Counted from the first letter of the stretch, positions 1 through 8,020 are shown. The stretch is DNA of 22,469 bases from Candidatus Bathyarchaeota archaeon (GCA_029883255.1 JAOUJL010000010.1:1-22469); one strand, 5' to 3'. Numbers and translations: made by a program. The notes: generated by a model from the letters alone, not told the origin.

Positions 1-74
1 GATTCAGCATACATCTATGGATATTAATGGAATAGGAAGGAAGGTACCATCAGAAAATACTACTTCAGATATAT

Positions 75-98
75 GTGTATACGAAATCGAGTATACAC
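75..98. repeat. 8-bp perfect inverted repeat, 8-base spacer
   Basis: The arms GTGTATAC (75-82) and GTATACAC (91-98) are exact reverse complements around an 8-base spacer. It lies just before the twin hairpin repeats. It could be an operator or an RNA hairpin. No gene start nearby decides between these. Confidence 0.6.
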
Positions 99-107
99 TA
101 ATAGAGT

Positions 108-187
108 GAGGGGTAAAAAATCAAAGAAAACTTACCCCTCATAATGAAAAATACGAGGGGTAAAAAAGAGTCAAAAAGTTACCCCTC
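108..187. repeat. Two copies of a 33-bp hairpin-forming repeat
   Basis: Copy one covers 108-140 and copy two 155-187, so the start-to-start spacing is 47 bases. Each has a perfect 9-bp stem (GAGGGGTAA and TTACCCCTC) and a 15-base A-rich loop. The stems are identical while the loops differ, so the stem appears to be the conserved part. It may be a small mobile or palindromic repeat, a tandem binding site, or a relic of a longer array. Two units are too few to call CRISPR. Confidence 0.75.
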
Positions 188-668
188 AACCTGGTAACAA
201 AGTTAATTATGAGGTATCGCTATTGGAGTTCATTCATTATGCATGCATAGGAAAGGAGAGTTCTGAAACTGCTGAGAAAGTTTGCATGTGCATAACTTCC
301 TTAACAAAGCGAAGCAAAGAAAAGCAAGGGCTACTGTTTAGCAAGGTCATTCACAATTCTAGAGAGCTCTTGGGGTCTGTTTGTTGGTTTTTTTTCTTTT
401 CGCATTAAGAGATATTCGATATGATCATGTTCAAAAACACAAACAACAAAAGAGAATCCCCGGAAATGATAGATTATAGAAAAAAATTGAGCGATTAAAG
501 AACTTAGGGTTCTCATTGGAAGAGTAAAGAGATTTCTCTGTCAACTGGCATAGTACTGATCCTTGGAGAGGCTGAAAAGCAAAGGTTCATGTCCTCATTT
601 CTAAAGACTACTTTCTTCCTGAATCTAATAATTACCATTTAATGTATAGAGATTATACCTAGAAATAG

Positions 669-675
669 AAAAAAA
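669..675 (-). terminator. U-run terminator after the beta-helix dockerin gene
   Basis: Seven consecutive A bases on the plus strand read as a U7 run on the minus-strand transcript, eight bases past the TAA stop at 683-685. Archaeal RNA polymerase often terminates at such runs without a hairpin. Confidence 0.5.
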
Positions 676-682
676 GGGGAAT

Positions 683-2950
683 TTAGGCAGTTTTTCCATA
701 GTCTTTTGCTACCGTTGCGATATCCATGATGTTGATTACTCCGTATGGCTTTGCTACATCAGCTATCTCGTTCCAGTTTGGATCTCCTGGTTTACTTCCA
801 TATGCTTTAGCGACTATGGCTATGTCTCTGATGTCGACTTTTCCATCACCGTTTACGTCAGTAGCTAATCGAGTGTATATTTGAGTTTCGCTTTGAGCTT
901 CGTTATCAACCCAATCGGTAGCAATTATGTAGTATCTTAGTGTGCTGTTCTTGGGTATTGGTGGGATTGTTAGAATGAATGTGGTAGAGTTGAAGGTGTC
1001 GCCAGAGAACCATTCCATGGTTTTGTTGTTCCATGGGCCATCATCCACAGAATAGAATAGTTGCACACTATCTACTCCTGTTACTAGGTCTTCAACTGTG
1101 GCGTTGATCATCAGGCCTTCTGGTGTCTCTACTGGGGTTTGCACTTCGATGGTTGGAGGTGTACTATCCACAGCAGCGAAGTAAACAAACTGCCAGAACA
1201 TAAGTTTTGTTTCATTGCTGAACGCTCTCAAAGTAACAATGCCTATGTCACCTTCTTTTGCGTCAGGAGCTGCTGTTATGTTAAGGGTTATTAGATATGG
1301 TGTTTCAAATAAAGTGTTGTCTGGTGGAGCTACGCTGTAGCTCCAGCCTGGAGGTAGCTCCGCCTCACTCCCTATCCATGCCCAAGATCCACCTTCCAAT
1401 AATGTAGTAAAGGTAACCTCTCCACCAGTCGCAACTAATTTCCCATTATCACACTCCCTAACGTCAACGAATTCAACTACTATCTCTGCTGTATACATTT
1501 TTATAACACATTCTTCGACAGTTGTAACTGTTATCGGTAATATGTTTGTCCAATTCATTTCTCTTTTCCTACCGCCCAGATACCCAAGGAAAATTGGAAC
1601 ATCAACAGAGTCCCCCTGTTGCCCAGTTTTTTTCAACGAGTATGTTTTTTCTAGATGGCCCTCGTATTTCTCACCGATGTAGAGATGAAACACTTGTTCA
1701 CGCGACTGAACCTCGCAACCTCTAACTATGACCTTTCCATCGTAGCCTTTCGAACCAATACGAATAAAACCGAGAGGTAGAATCCATTCCCTTAGTCTAC
1801 TTGAATAACCTTTCCACCTAAAGTTGATTGTGAGACCTTCGGGTGCCGATAGACTGATTCTGCCCATGAGAGGAAATCTGTCGATGTTGTCATTGTTAAT
1901 AATATAAGGTGTATCCCATACACCCCAACTGTCACGCTCCTCAGCATCCGGGTATCTCTCCTCGTAGTCACCCCAGTAGTTGCCTTCTTCACCGTTGTCC
2001 CAAGTGTTGACACCGTCACCCTCAGCTTGAACTCTGTTACACATGACATGATTGTGATGAAAGATGTTGTCACTGGAAGAGCTAAGATAGATTCCGACAT
2101 CACTGTTATTCCAGATCCTATTGTGAGTGATGACGTTGTGGCCGGAACTATCGAGACGGATTCCATCCAACGTGTTTTCTAAGATGTCGTTGTTATGAAT
2201 GACATTGCCACTCGACCGGTCGAGTCTGATTCCAACACCATTGCTGTTCAAAATTTTGTTGCCAGAGATGGTGTTGTCAATCGTAGCGTCGAGCCCGATG
2301 CCATCGTCACCATTGTTCGAGATAGTGTTGTTCGAGATAATGTTGTTACCCATGAAGCCTCCCCAGACAGTGATCCCGTCCTTATAGTTTTTCGAGATCA
2401 TGTTGCCCGTGATTTTATTATCTATGGATAACCGCCATCCGAGTACAGGTAACTCTATGACCCCAATGAAGATTCCAGCTTCGGTAAGGCTCTCCCCTCC
2501 ATTGTTCGAGATGGTGTTGTTCGAGATAATGTTGTACCGACTCCCATAGAGAGCGATTCCTTCATGAGAGTTGTTCGAGATGGTGTTGTTAATGATTACA
2601 TTATTATCACCTGCGAGAGCAATTCCGCCACATCCTATGATGTAAGTATTTTTGACGGTAACACCATAGACAAGAGGGGTGGGAGCATATAGAGCTTCCA
2701 AACCCAGAGTTATTGCCGATCCAGACCCAGAAACTGTATGGCCGTCTCCATCTAATACTATGTCAGACACTCCACCACAAACGTGAATTTCCCACCCATA
2801 AATATCCATAGTGAGTGTGTAGACATTTCCAACGCGCGCTATCGGTGCCCATGCAGGCTGAATCGTTCCATCTGGATAAATGTATATGGTATTGTCAGGT
2901 TGAGCAATTAACGTATTGAAAGCGACACCAAACATGCTTATAATGAGCAT
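683..2950 (-). CDS. Secreted NosD-like beta-helix protein with C-terminal dockerin
   Basis: The predicted product is a 755-residue secreted protein. Its N-terminal third contains many short repeats of the type NNTISNN and NxIxNN, typical of NosD/parallel beta-helix folds, at about residues 75-330. A middle region of unclear fold follows, then an Ig-like segment at about 590-690. The last 58 residues form a dockerin. Its first calcium loop is intact (DVNGDGKVDIRD), but the second (starting ADVAKPYGVINIMD) has one extra residue and has lost its acidic ligands. The ATG at 2950 lacks a Shine-Dalgarno and cuts into the signal peptide. An in-frame ACG at 2986 would add KKKGILAILLT before it and has GGAGGG at 2994-2999 seven bases upstream. 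The beta-helix may bind carbohydrate or act as a structural stalk, and the dockerin should dock to a cohesin such as those encoded downstream. Family assignment is firm; ligand and true start are not. Confidence 0.85.
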   Translation of the reverse strand: MLIISMFGVAFNTLIAQPDNTIYIYPDGTIQPAWAPIARVGNVYTLTMDIYGWEIHVCGGVSDIVLDGDGHTVSGSGSAITLGLEALYAPTPLVYGVTVKNTYIIGCGGIALAGDNNVIINNTISNNSHEGIALYGSRYNIISNNTISNNGGESLTEAGIFIGVIELPVLGWRLSIDNKITGNMISKNYKDGITVWGGFMGNNIISNNTISNNGDDGIGLDATIDNTISGNKILNSNGVGIRLDRSSGNVIHNNDILENTLDGIRLDSSGHNVITHNRIWNNSDVGIYLSSSSDNIFHHNHVMCNRVQAEGDGVNTWDNGEEGNYWGDYEERYPDAEERDSWGVWDTPYIINNDNIDRFPLMGRISLSAPEGLTINFRWKGYSSRLREWILPLGFIRIGSKGYDGKVIVRGCEVQSREQVFHLYIGEKYEGHLEKTYSLKKTGQQGDSVDVPIFLGYLGGRKREMNWTNILPITVTTVEECVIKMYTAEIVVEFVDVRECDNGKLVATGGEVTFTTLLEGGSWAWIGSEAELPPGWSYSVAPPDNTLFETPYLITLNITAAPDAKEGDIGIVTLRAFSNETKLMFWQFVYFAAVDSTPPTIEVQTPVETPEGLMINATVEDLVTGVDSVQLFYSVDDGPWNNKTMEWFSGDTFNSTTFILTIPPIPKNSTLRYYIIATDWVDNEAQSETQIYTRLATDVNGDGKVDIRDIAIVAKAYGSKPGDPNWNEIADVAKPYGVINIMDIATVAKDYGKTA

Positions 2951-2986
2951 TGTCAGCAGTATCGCCAGAATTCCTTTCTTTTTCGT

Positions 2987-3646
2987 TTCTTTTCCCTCCT
3001 TTCCTTATTTTTTCTATTATTTCAGTCGCCTTAACGCAGGCTTATTGCGGTTTCCACTTTCGTTGGAAACATCACGATTGTCCTGATTCAAATCATCTTT
3101 TTTCAAGGAATAGGACAATAAACCAGTCATTTCCCAAGAGGGATCTTACAGACTGTCATTCAATTAACGAATGACTGTGATTTCTAGTTAAATCTTATGA
3201 AAAAATGTTCCATACAATCCAGGTTGTTAATTACTGGAGAAACTATGTTAAAAGACGAAAGACATTTTCTTATGAATTATGAATCGTAATCAATCTACAT
3301 AAAACTCGAGTTAAGATCCCCATTCGTCTTAACTTCTTGTGATCCTGTGATGTAGTGTTACAAAAGAAACCTTACCACTGATAAATTAAAACCAAAAGGA
3401 TAAATAGATTAAATCAATGATGACGAGGAGAAAAGGGATTTTCATCACAACCTTACTCTTCCGAAATCTAGATATAATTTTCTCCACAATAAAATAATAG
3501 AAGTTGGTCAGGACATAGCCTTCTGTCTTTGAGTGCTCCCGAGGCTCATAACAGAAACTTGAGATCCTCAACTTAGTAAATACTGGATATTTCGGAAACG
3601 ATGTTTTCCCGTAACCAACTTCTGATAGAAACTGCATCGTGATAGA
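2987..3646. other. Long intergenic region with small inverted repeats
   Basis: This gap lies between two divergent genes. It holds the Shine-Dalgarno of the beta-helix gene and three short inverted repeats: GTTTCCA/TGGAAAC at 3050-3070, ATTGTCCT/AGGACAAT at 3077-3119, and GTCATTC/GAATGAC at 3155-3175. Open frames at 2950-3174 (+) and 3386-3637 (-) have no recognisable domain. The second ends in a hydrophobic stretch, so a small membrane protein cannot be excluded. Confidence 0.5.
2994..2999 (-). promoter_or_regulatory. Strong Shine-Dalgarno pointing to an ACG start
   Basis: On the minus strand GGAGGG lies exactly seven bases before an in-frame ACG at 2984-2986 and 43 bases before the first ATG at 2948-2950. 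That spacing fits initiation at 2986, not at 2950. Confidence 0.5.
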
Positions 3647-4522
3647 GTGGCAGAAAAGATTGACATTTATGATTGGGAGAAGAAATTAAAATCAGTACTC
3701 CGTAGATTAGATGACTCTGATATCATACAGAAAAATAAGGAACTAATTCTAGACTTTCATAAGCAACAAATTGCTGAAGGAATTGGCGTAGGCAGGCGAG
3801 CTAAAATTATACAGGTTCTTTGGGTCCTCTCAAAGAATATTAAGAAATCATTTGATACCCTCGACAAAGATGATATTATAGATTTGGTGGGATTTATTGA
3901 AACCCAAAAATGGTCTGCTTGGACAAAACATGATTATAAAGTAATCTTAAGAAAGTTCTTCAAATGGCTTAGGAATTCGAAAGATTATCCTGACGAGGTA
4001 TCCTGGATTAAAGCCTCTTATCCGAAGAATACTTTACGGGCTAATCAGCTTCTCACTGGAGAAGACATTAAAAGGATGGTTGAAGTTGCAACTAATCCTA
4101 GAGACAAAGCCTTCATTTTTATTCTGTATGAGTCTGGTTGTAGGATTGGCGAACTACTAACAGTAAGAATCAAAGACGTCGAGTTTGACGAATACGGAGC
4201 TTTCCTCAATGTGACAGGTAAGACCGGACCAAGACGAGTTAGAATAATAAAATCGGTACCTTTACTCACCATATGGTTAAATTGCCACAAATATTCTAAG
4301 AATCCGAATGCACCGTTATGGATCAGGCTCAATAATCCAGAGATGAAATTCATGGCCACTCCCACTGTTAGATCTTTTCTTAAGAAAGTGGTGAGAAAGG
4401 CTGGAATTGAGAAGAGAGTTCATCCACATTTATTCAGACACAGTCGTGCCACACATCTTGCATCTCAGATACCTGAATCGCTACTAAAGAAGCACATGGG
4501 CTGGTCCGTTTCTGTAGTTTAA
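3647..4522 (+). pseudogene. Tyrosine recombinase (XerC/D-like), truncated before catalytic Tyr
   Basis: This 291-residue protein has an N-terminal SAM-like core-binding domain (about residues 10-115) and a catalytic domain from about 133. Visible catalytic residues are R166 (GCRIGEL), K192 (TGKTG) and the box HLFRHS with H261 and R264, followed by KKHMGW at 281-286. Archaeal relatives normally continue for about 25-30 residues through a motif of the type YVHLSGRD that carries the nucleophilic tyrosine. Here translation stops after MGWSVSVV, so the nucleophile is missing. No frame just downstream restores it. The start is GTG at 3647. The TAA stop overlaps the stop of the convergent gene by three bases. 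Either the 3' end was lost by rearrangement or the protein is a strand-transfer-dead DNA-binding remnant. Confidence 0.8.
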
Positions 4523-5058
4523 TGTGTGTGTCCTCGACAAGCGCGTGCCATCGTATCAATGAGAAGTGAGAGTACTACTGGAGTTTTTGATTTTCCATGT
4601 TTTATTTTCCAATAAAACCATCTTAGAAGCTTTGATGCTTTCTCGCCCAAGGTCGCGAGCGAATAAATTGTTGAAATAGCAATGACTAAAATTCTTAAAA
4701 TTTCCAAAAAGTCTACAGGAGGCGAAGATGTTAGAGTTACCTGCCAAACCGAAATAGTATGCCATGTGAGAGGTATTTTTACGTGCAAAGTGATTTCGAA
4801 ATTAACTCCATAGTTTAATGTCGCAGTTATATTATTCGTCGAAAATCTGTTGGCCAAGTGAATTACATAGGTTCCATTTTCCACAGCGGTAAAGCTGAAC
4901 TTATCAAATGCCGTCTTATTGTAACAAAGCAAAACAATTCCCGAAGGACTTGTTACATAGAAATCTACAAAACCATCAACAATTGATACATTTCCAGAAA
5001 CATCAGCGGATGTCTTATCGGAAACTGTAAGTTCGACACTTTCGGTCATATCTCGCAT
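4519..5058 (-). CDS. GOLD/emp24-like beta-sandwich protein with membrane segment
   Basis: This 179-residue protein has a beta-sandwich of the type found in archaeal GOLD/emp24-like surface domains at about residues 5-90, including GFVDFYVTSPSG and FSFTAVENGTYVIHL. A hydrophobic segment at about 121-140 and a basic region follow. Relatives with this domain usually start with a signal peptide. Here the frame starts directly at the domain, so the N-terminus may be lost. No Shine-Dalgarno is visible. The ATG at 5058 directly follows an 11-base alternating CG tract, and a second ATG lies at 5049. The stop codon overlaps that of the truncated recombinase on the other strand. Function is unknown. 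Fold recognition is moderate because it rests on motif pattern only. Confidence 0.6.
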   Translation of the reverse strand: MRDMTESVELTVSDKTSADVSGNVSIVDGFVDFYVTSPSGIVLLCYNKTAFDKFSFTAVENGTYVIHLANRFSTNNITATLNYGVNFEITLHVKIPLTWHTISVWQVTLTSSPPVDFLEILRILVIAISTIYSLATLGEKASKLLRWFYWKIKHGKSKTPVVLSLLIDTMARACRGHTH

Positions 5059-5195
5059 CGCGCGCGCGCTACCGAGGTCCTACATCAGATAAGTTGCACA
5101 TGCGCGCGACATACCAAATTTCCAAATATATCAAAGTGTTCAGGCCACAATTTTAGAACTTTGGGAGTCCACGCGCGCGTAGCTGATTCGCGCGC
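5059..5195. repeat. Cluster of four alternating CG tracts
   Basis: Alternating C/G runs lie at 5059-5069 (11 bases), 5102-5108 (7), 5172-5179 (8) and 5189-5195 (7), within 140 bases of otherwise AT-rich intergenic DNA between two minus-strand genes. Such purine-pyrimidine tracts can adopt Z-DNA or serve as palindromic protein sites. Confidence 0.8.
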
Positions 5196-5235
5196 ATTTA
5201 GGTCCTGCTGATAACAAAAATCACGTCAACTAATT

Positions 5236-6306
5236 CTATGAGTTGAGTTTCCCGTAGTTTCTGGCTGCTAAGGCAACGTCAAGGATGTCAACTTTTCCGT
5301 TTCCATCCAAGTCGTAGTTGGGATTCCATCTTTGATGGCCTAGATAGGAGCCGTAAGCTCTTGCAACTAAAGCGATATCTAAGATGTCAACTTTTCCGTC
5401 TGCATTCACATCTCCTACCATAGCAACTGCCACGAAGCCGTCGATGCACATGTTGTCTGTTATGTCAATTTCGCCTGGGACAGGGATCGCGTTCGCGCTT
5501 ATGGCGTAGTTGCCTTTGGCTATGCCTGTGGTATTCCACATGAAGGCGATTGTTGTAGAGTTTCCGTTTGTTAATATGATGCCGTGTGTTGCAATAATGT
5601 TAGTCTCGTTGTAGTAAGCTGTTATGTTGAAAGTTTCCACAAAGCTGCCATAATTCTTGACGGCTACACGGATGGACAAAGAGTAATCCTCTCCCACAAC
5701 AGTTTTTGAAGGAGTAACGCCATTGATGGCAATGTCATGTCCGAGAGGAGTATAGCAGTATCCGTCAATTGTTGTGTGGTTGATCGGTTGTTTCTGTGAA
5801 TCGCCTAGTTTCGTGTCATACAGATCTAGAACCGATTCTCCAAGTCCTTTGACGTTGAACTCAACGTTCGCCAGTGTTCCACCACCACTTGCTCCAGATA
5901 TTTTTCCTATAAGTATGGCAGAAGCGAGCACATAACCGTCTGTGTTGAATGTTTTTTCAATGAAGAAGGTTTCTCGATCCTTCTCAAGAAAGTCTCCTTC
6001 AGTGACGTTAATAGCTTCTAATAGAGAGGAATTCCAGCCTAATTTAAACTCCCAACCATAAAGGTCAACAACGTCAGAGATTGTAACGTTGACAATGAAG
6101 GACTGGCCAACCACTGCCTTGATTGTGGGAGGATTGACATAAATCGTCGGCAGAGCAGACGAAAGAACTGAACTAGAGTTCGCGCGCGCTGCAGTTGTTG
6201 AAAGATAAATTGAAACTGAACAAAGATGTGCTATATACGACGCAGATAGCAGCATCCCAAACAGTAATACAAATGTGACAATCTTCGATTTTATTGTCAG
6301 CTGCAA
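5236..6306 (-). CDS. Secreted cohesin-CARDB-dockerin protein
   Basis: This is a 356-residue exported protein. Order: signal/hydrophobic segment (about residues 8-35), cohesin-like domain (about 48-180, beginning IYVNPPTIKAVVGQSF and including LYGWEFKLGWN), CARDB-like beta-sandwich (about 190-285), and a C-terminal dockerin (about 297-356). Both calcium loops of the dockerin are complete (DVNADGKVDILD and DLDGNGKVDILD). Holding a cohesin and a dockerin in one chain would let it act as an adaptor or self-assembling scaffold. I chose the TTG at 6306 because GGTGA at 6314-6318 sits seven bases upstream. An earlier TTG at 6336 has no good ribosome site. A 9-base CG tract at 6181-6189 lies inside the gene and encodes part of AARAN. 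Domain calls rest on residue patterns. Partner choice is inference. Confidence 0.85.
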   Translation of the reverse strand: MQLTIKSKIVTFVLLFGMLLSASYIAHLCSVSIYLSTTAARANSSSVLSSALPTIYVNPPTIKAVVGQSFIVNVTISDVVDLYGWEFKLGWNSSLLEAINVTEGDFLEKDRETFFIEKTFNTDGYVLASAILIGKISGASGGGTLANVEFNVKGLGESVLDLYDTKLGDSQKQPINHTTIDGYCYTPLGHDIAINGVTPSKTVVGEDYSLSIRVAVKNYGSFVETFNITAYYNETNIIATHGIILTNGNSTTIAFMWNTTGIAKGNYAISANAIPVPGEIDITDNMCIDGFVAVAMVGDVNADGKVDILDIALVARAYGSYLGHQRWNPNYDLDGNGKVDILDVALAARNYGKLNS

Positions 6307-6313
6307 TGAGTGG

Positions 6314-6318
6314 TCACC
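6314..6318 (-). promoter_or_regulatory. Shine-Dalgarno that decides a TTG start
   Basis: GGTGA on the minus strand lies seven bases before the TTG at 6304-6306. It favours this start over the TTG at 6336, which lies 30 bases further upstream. Confidence 0.55.
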
Positions 6319-6433
6319 TAATTCTCGTTTCTGCAATAATATCTATCAACCTGCGGTCAATTAAGGGTTATGAACTGCTTTTCCCTGGGTTCTCAATCTT
6401 GGTTCAGCCCCTATGTCTAACGTAGATCCATAC

Positions 6434-6440
6434 AAAAAAA
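6434..6440 (-). terminator. U-run terminator after the PKD protein gene
   Basis: Seven plus-strand A bases read as U7 on the minus transcript, about 20 bases after the TAA stop at 6461-6463. Confidence 0.45.
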
Positions 6441-6460
6441 TGGGAGTTGGTTGGGTCTGT

Positions 6461-7807
6461 TTATTTGGCTATTGCCGTAGTGGTTAGTGCACCTTCCGCG
6501 TCCACTGTTACTAGAGGCAACTCTGGGTAGGTGTTCGCAACTTTGAAGAGTGCCCAGTATTCATAGTCCTTGATTTTTATTTCTCCGATGAACCATATTT
6601 CGGTCGCTGAAATTGTTGCTTCTCCCTCAAATGTAGCTGGGTAAATGCCAGGGTTAATCCAATTTGGCAGCGCAGCGGTGAATTCTGCTGGCGGGATGGT
6701 AATTGTGTAGGGTTCTTCTTGTTCTGGAATCTCAATGTCTAGTGCTACTATCCCTTCCACAGTCACTGTGAAGCAATCATATGTATCTCCGAAGCTGACA
6801 CCGATTATTATCAGGTCAAAAACATCTATATCGTAGTCAAAGTCTAAGTCAGCTAAAAGATCGTAGTCTGGTGCTCCTATCGTAGAGCCGAATGTTACTC
6901 CAACAGCGATGAGGTCGAAGATATCAACTATGTCGTCGTCTATCACGTCTCCGTCATCTTCTGGCTTATATGTAATGGTTAAGCCTGCCGGCTCGCTGGT
7001 AGCCGTGAAATTTAATGTCTCACAAATGATTACGCTAAAGGGTGTGGTGAACACATCGGTTCCAAATTGAGCGACCATGGCATCATATAGGGGCGTTGGA
7101 ATTTCCATTTCAGCGTCCTCTTCCCATCCCTTGAAAGTGCGCTCAAAGAGAGTCTGGTCAGCTACAATACTTTTCACTATTAGCGCTACTTTGTATTTCA
7201 GTTCAACTTCTACGTCCTCATCCTCTATGTCCCATGATCCTTCACTGTCAGTAACGTTTAGAGTTATATCGTACTCTTCGACCTCTGTGTAGGCATGGGT
7301 TGTTACTGGGCCGGTCTCTACAACCTTCGGCGTGCCGTCACCGAAATCCCACTCGTAACTGACGATGTCTCCAGTTGACTCTGAAGCGTCAAAAGTTACC
7401 GTTTGGTCAACGGACGGATGGTCTGGCCAGAAGGTGAACTCAGCCTCTGGAAATTCTATGATTACCTCTATGTCGTCCAATTCTATGTCCCATGATCCTT
7501 CACTGTCAGTAACGTTTAGAGTTATATCGTACTCTTCGACCTCTGTGTAGGCATGGGTTGTTACTGGGCCGGTCTCTACAACCTTCGGCGTGCCGTCACC
7601 GAAATCCCACTCGTAACTGACGATGTCTCCAGTTGACTCTGAAGCGTCAAAAGTTACCGTCTCGTCTACATGTGGATAGTGTGGCAAAACCGTGAACTCA
7701 GCCTCGAGACCTTCATACTCATCTCCCACTGCTGCAAAAGGAAGGGAGAAACTTAAGATTGAGATTAGAAGCAACATACCCATTAGATTTGTTCTCCTTT
7801 CAGACAT
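6461..7807 (-). CDS. Secreted two-PKD protein with internal dockerin-like pair
   Basis: This 448-residue exported protein starts with a signal peptide (hydrophobic core MLLLISILSFSLPFAAVG). Two PKD domains follow at about residues 35-118 and 121-203, each with the signatures FDASESTGDI, WDFGDG and HAYTE. A dockerin-like pair at about 290-350 has two matching half-repeats (DIVDIFDLIAVGVTFG and DIDVFDLIIIGVSFG) with shortened, acidic loops that lack the usual glycine. A C-terminal region of unknown fold ends the protein. The start is ATG at 7805-7807 with GGGAGGT at 7814-7820 close upstream. The open frame extends to 7891 but that part is charged and not signal-like. PKD domains usually act as surface spacers or carbohydrate/protein contacts. 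The two PKD copies share a 179-bp identical DNA block. Confidence 0.82.
   Translation of the reverse strand: MSERRTNLMGMLLLISILSFSLPFAAVGDEYEGLEAEFTVLPHYPHVDETVTFDASESTGDIVSYEWDFGDGTPKVVETGPVTTHAYTEVEEYDITLNVTDSEGSWDIELDDIEVIIEFPEAEFTFWPDHPSVDQTVTFDASESTGDIVSYEWDFGDGTPKVVETGPVTTHAYTEVEEYDITLNVTDSEGSWDIEDEDVEVELKYKVALIVKSIVADQTLFERTFKGWEEDAEMEIPTPLYDAMVAQFGTDVFTTPFSVIICETLNFTATSEPAGLTITYKPEDDGDVIDDDIVDIFDLIAVGVTFGSTIGAPDYDLLADLDFDYDIDVFDLIIIGVSFGDTYDCFTVTVEGIVALDIEIPEQEEPYTITIPPAEFTAALPNWINPGIYPATFEGEATISATEIWFIGEIKIKDYEYWALFKVANTYPELPLVTVDAEGALTTTAIAK
7224..7402 (-). repeat. Perfect 179-bp direct repeat, copy 1 (second PKD domain)
   Basis: This segment is identical base for base to 7482-7660, offset by 258 bases (86 codons). 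It encodes most of the second PKD domain. Identity including silent positions points to recent duplication or gene conversion. Confidence 0.95.
7482..7660 (-). repeat. Perfect 179-bp direct repeat, copy 2 (first PKD domain)
   Basis: This copy encodes the same part of the first PKD domain. Divergence begins abruptly on both sides of the block. Confidence 0.95.
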
Positions 7808-7894
7808 CGCTGTACCTCCCTTGGACAATATTTTCTTGGGAAGACCATAATAAAAGCGTTTTGTTGCCTCTTTCCTTTTTTTAGGCTTCATGAA

Positions 7895-7930
7895 GGTTTA
7901 TTTTGGTTTAAGGGAGTTTATTTAGGTTTA
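7895..7930. promoter_or_regulatory. Four GGTTTA-like hexamers phased every 10 bp
   Basis: GGTTTA occurs at 7895, 7905 and 7925, and AGTTTA at 7915. The spacing is exactly 10 bases, so the copies face the same side of the helix. They lie in the 250-base divergent region between the PKD protein gene (-) and the membrane winged-helix gene (+), where a shared operator would be expected. Confidence 0.5.
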
Positions 7931-8020
7931 ATTTACTGAAAAACTCTTGCAAGAAGTAGCATATGATAGTCGCGCACAGTCGCAAGTAGTATCATACATC
8001 CACATCTTATTTTCAAATCT

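Larger units (their letters stand above)
1..682. other. Non-coding region with hairpin repeats
   Basis: I see no convincing gene here. Short open frames exist at 223-408 (+) and 331-516 (-), but they overlap, have odd composition and show no recognisable domain. The stretch holds an 8-bp palindrome at 75-98, two copies of a 33-bp hairpin unit at 108-187, and an A-run at 669-675 that would act as a U-run terminator for the minus-strand gene ending at 683. Confidence 0.6.

Noticed and set aside
108..187. CRISPR array
   Set aside because: Only two units, with 14-base gaps and variable internal loops. There are no spacers of normal length and no cas genes in the window.
2195..2431. Plus-strand ORFs inside the beta-helix gene
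   Set aside because: They arise from the repeated codons of the beta-helix coils read on the opposite strand.
3386..3637. 83-residue minus-strand ORF with a hydrophobic end
   Set aside because: No recognisable domain, no ribosome site, unclear promoter; too weak to list as a gene.
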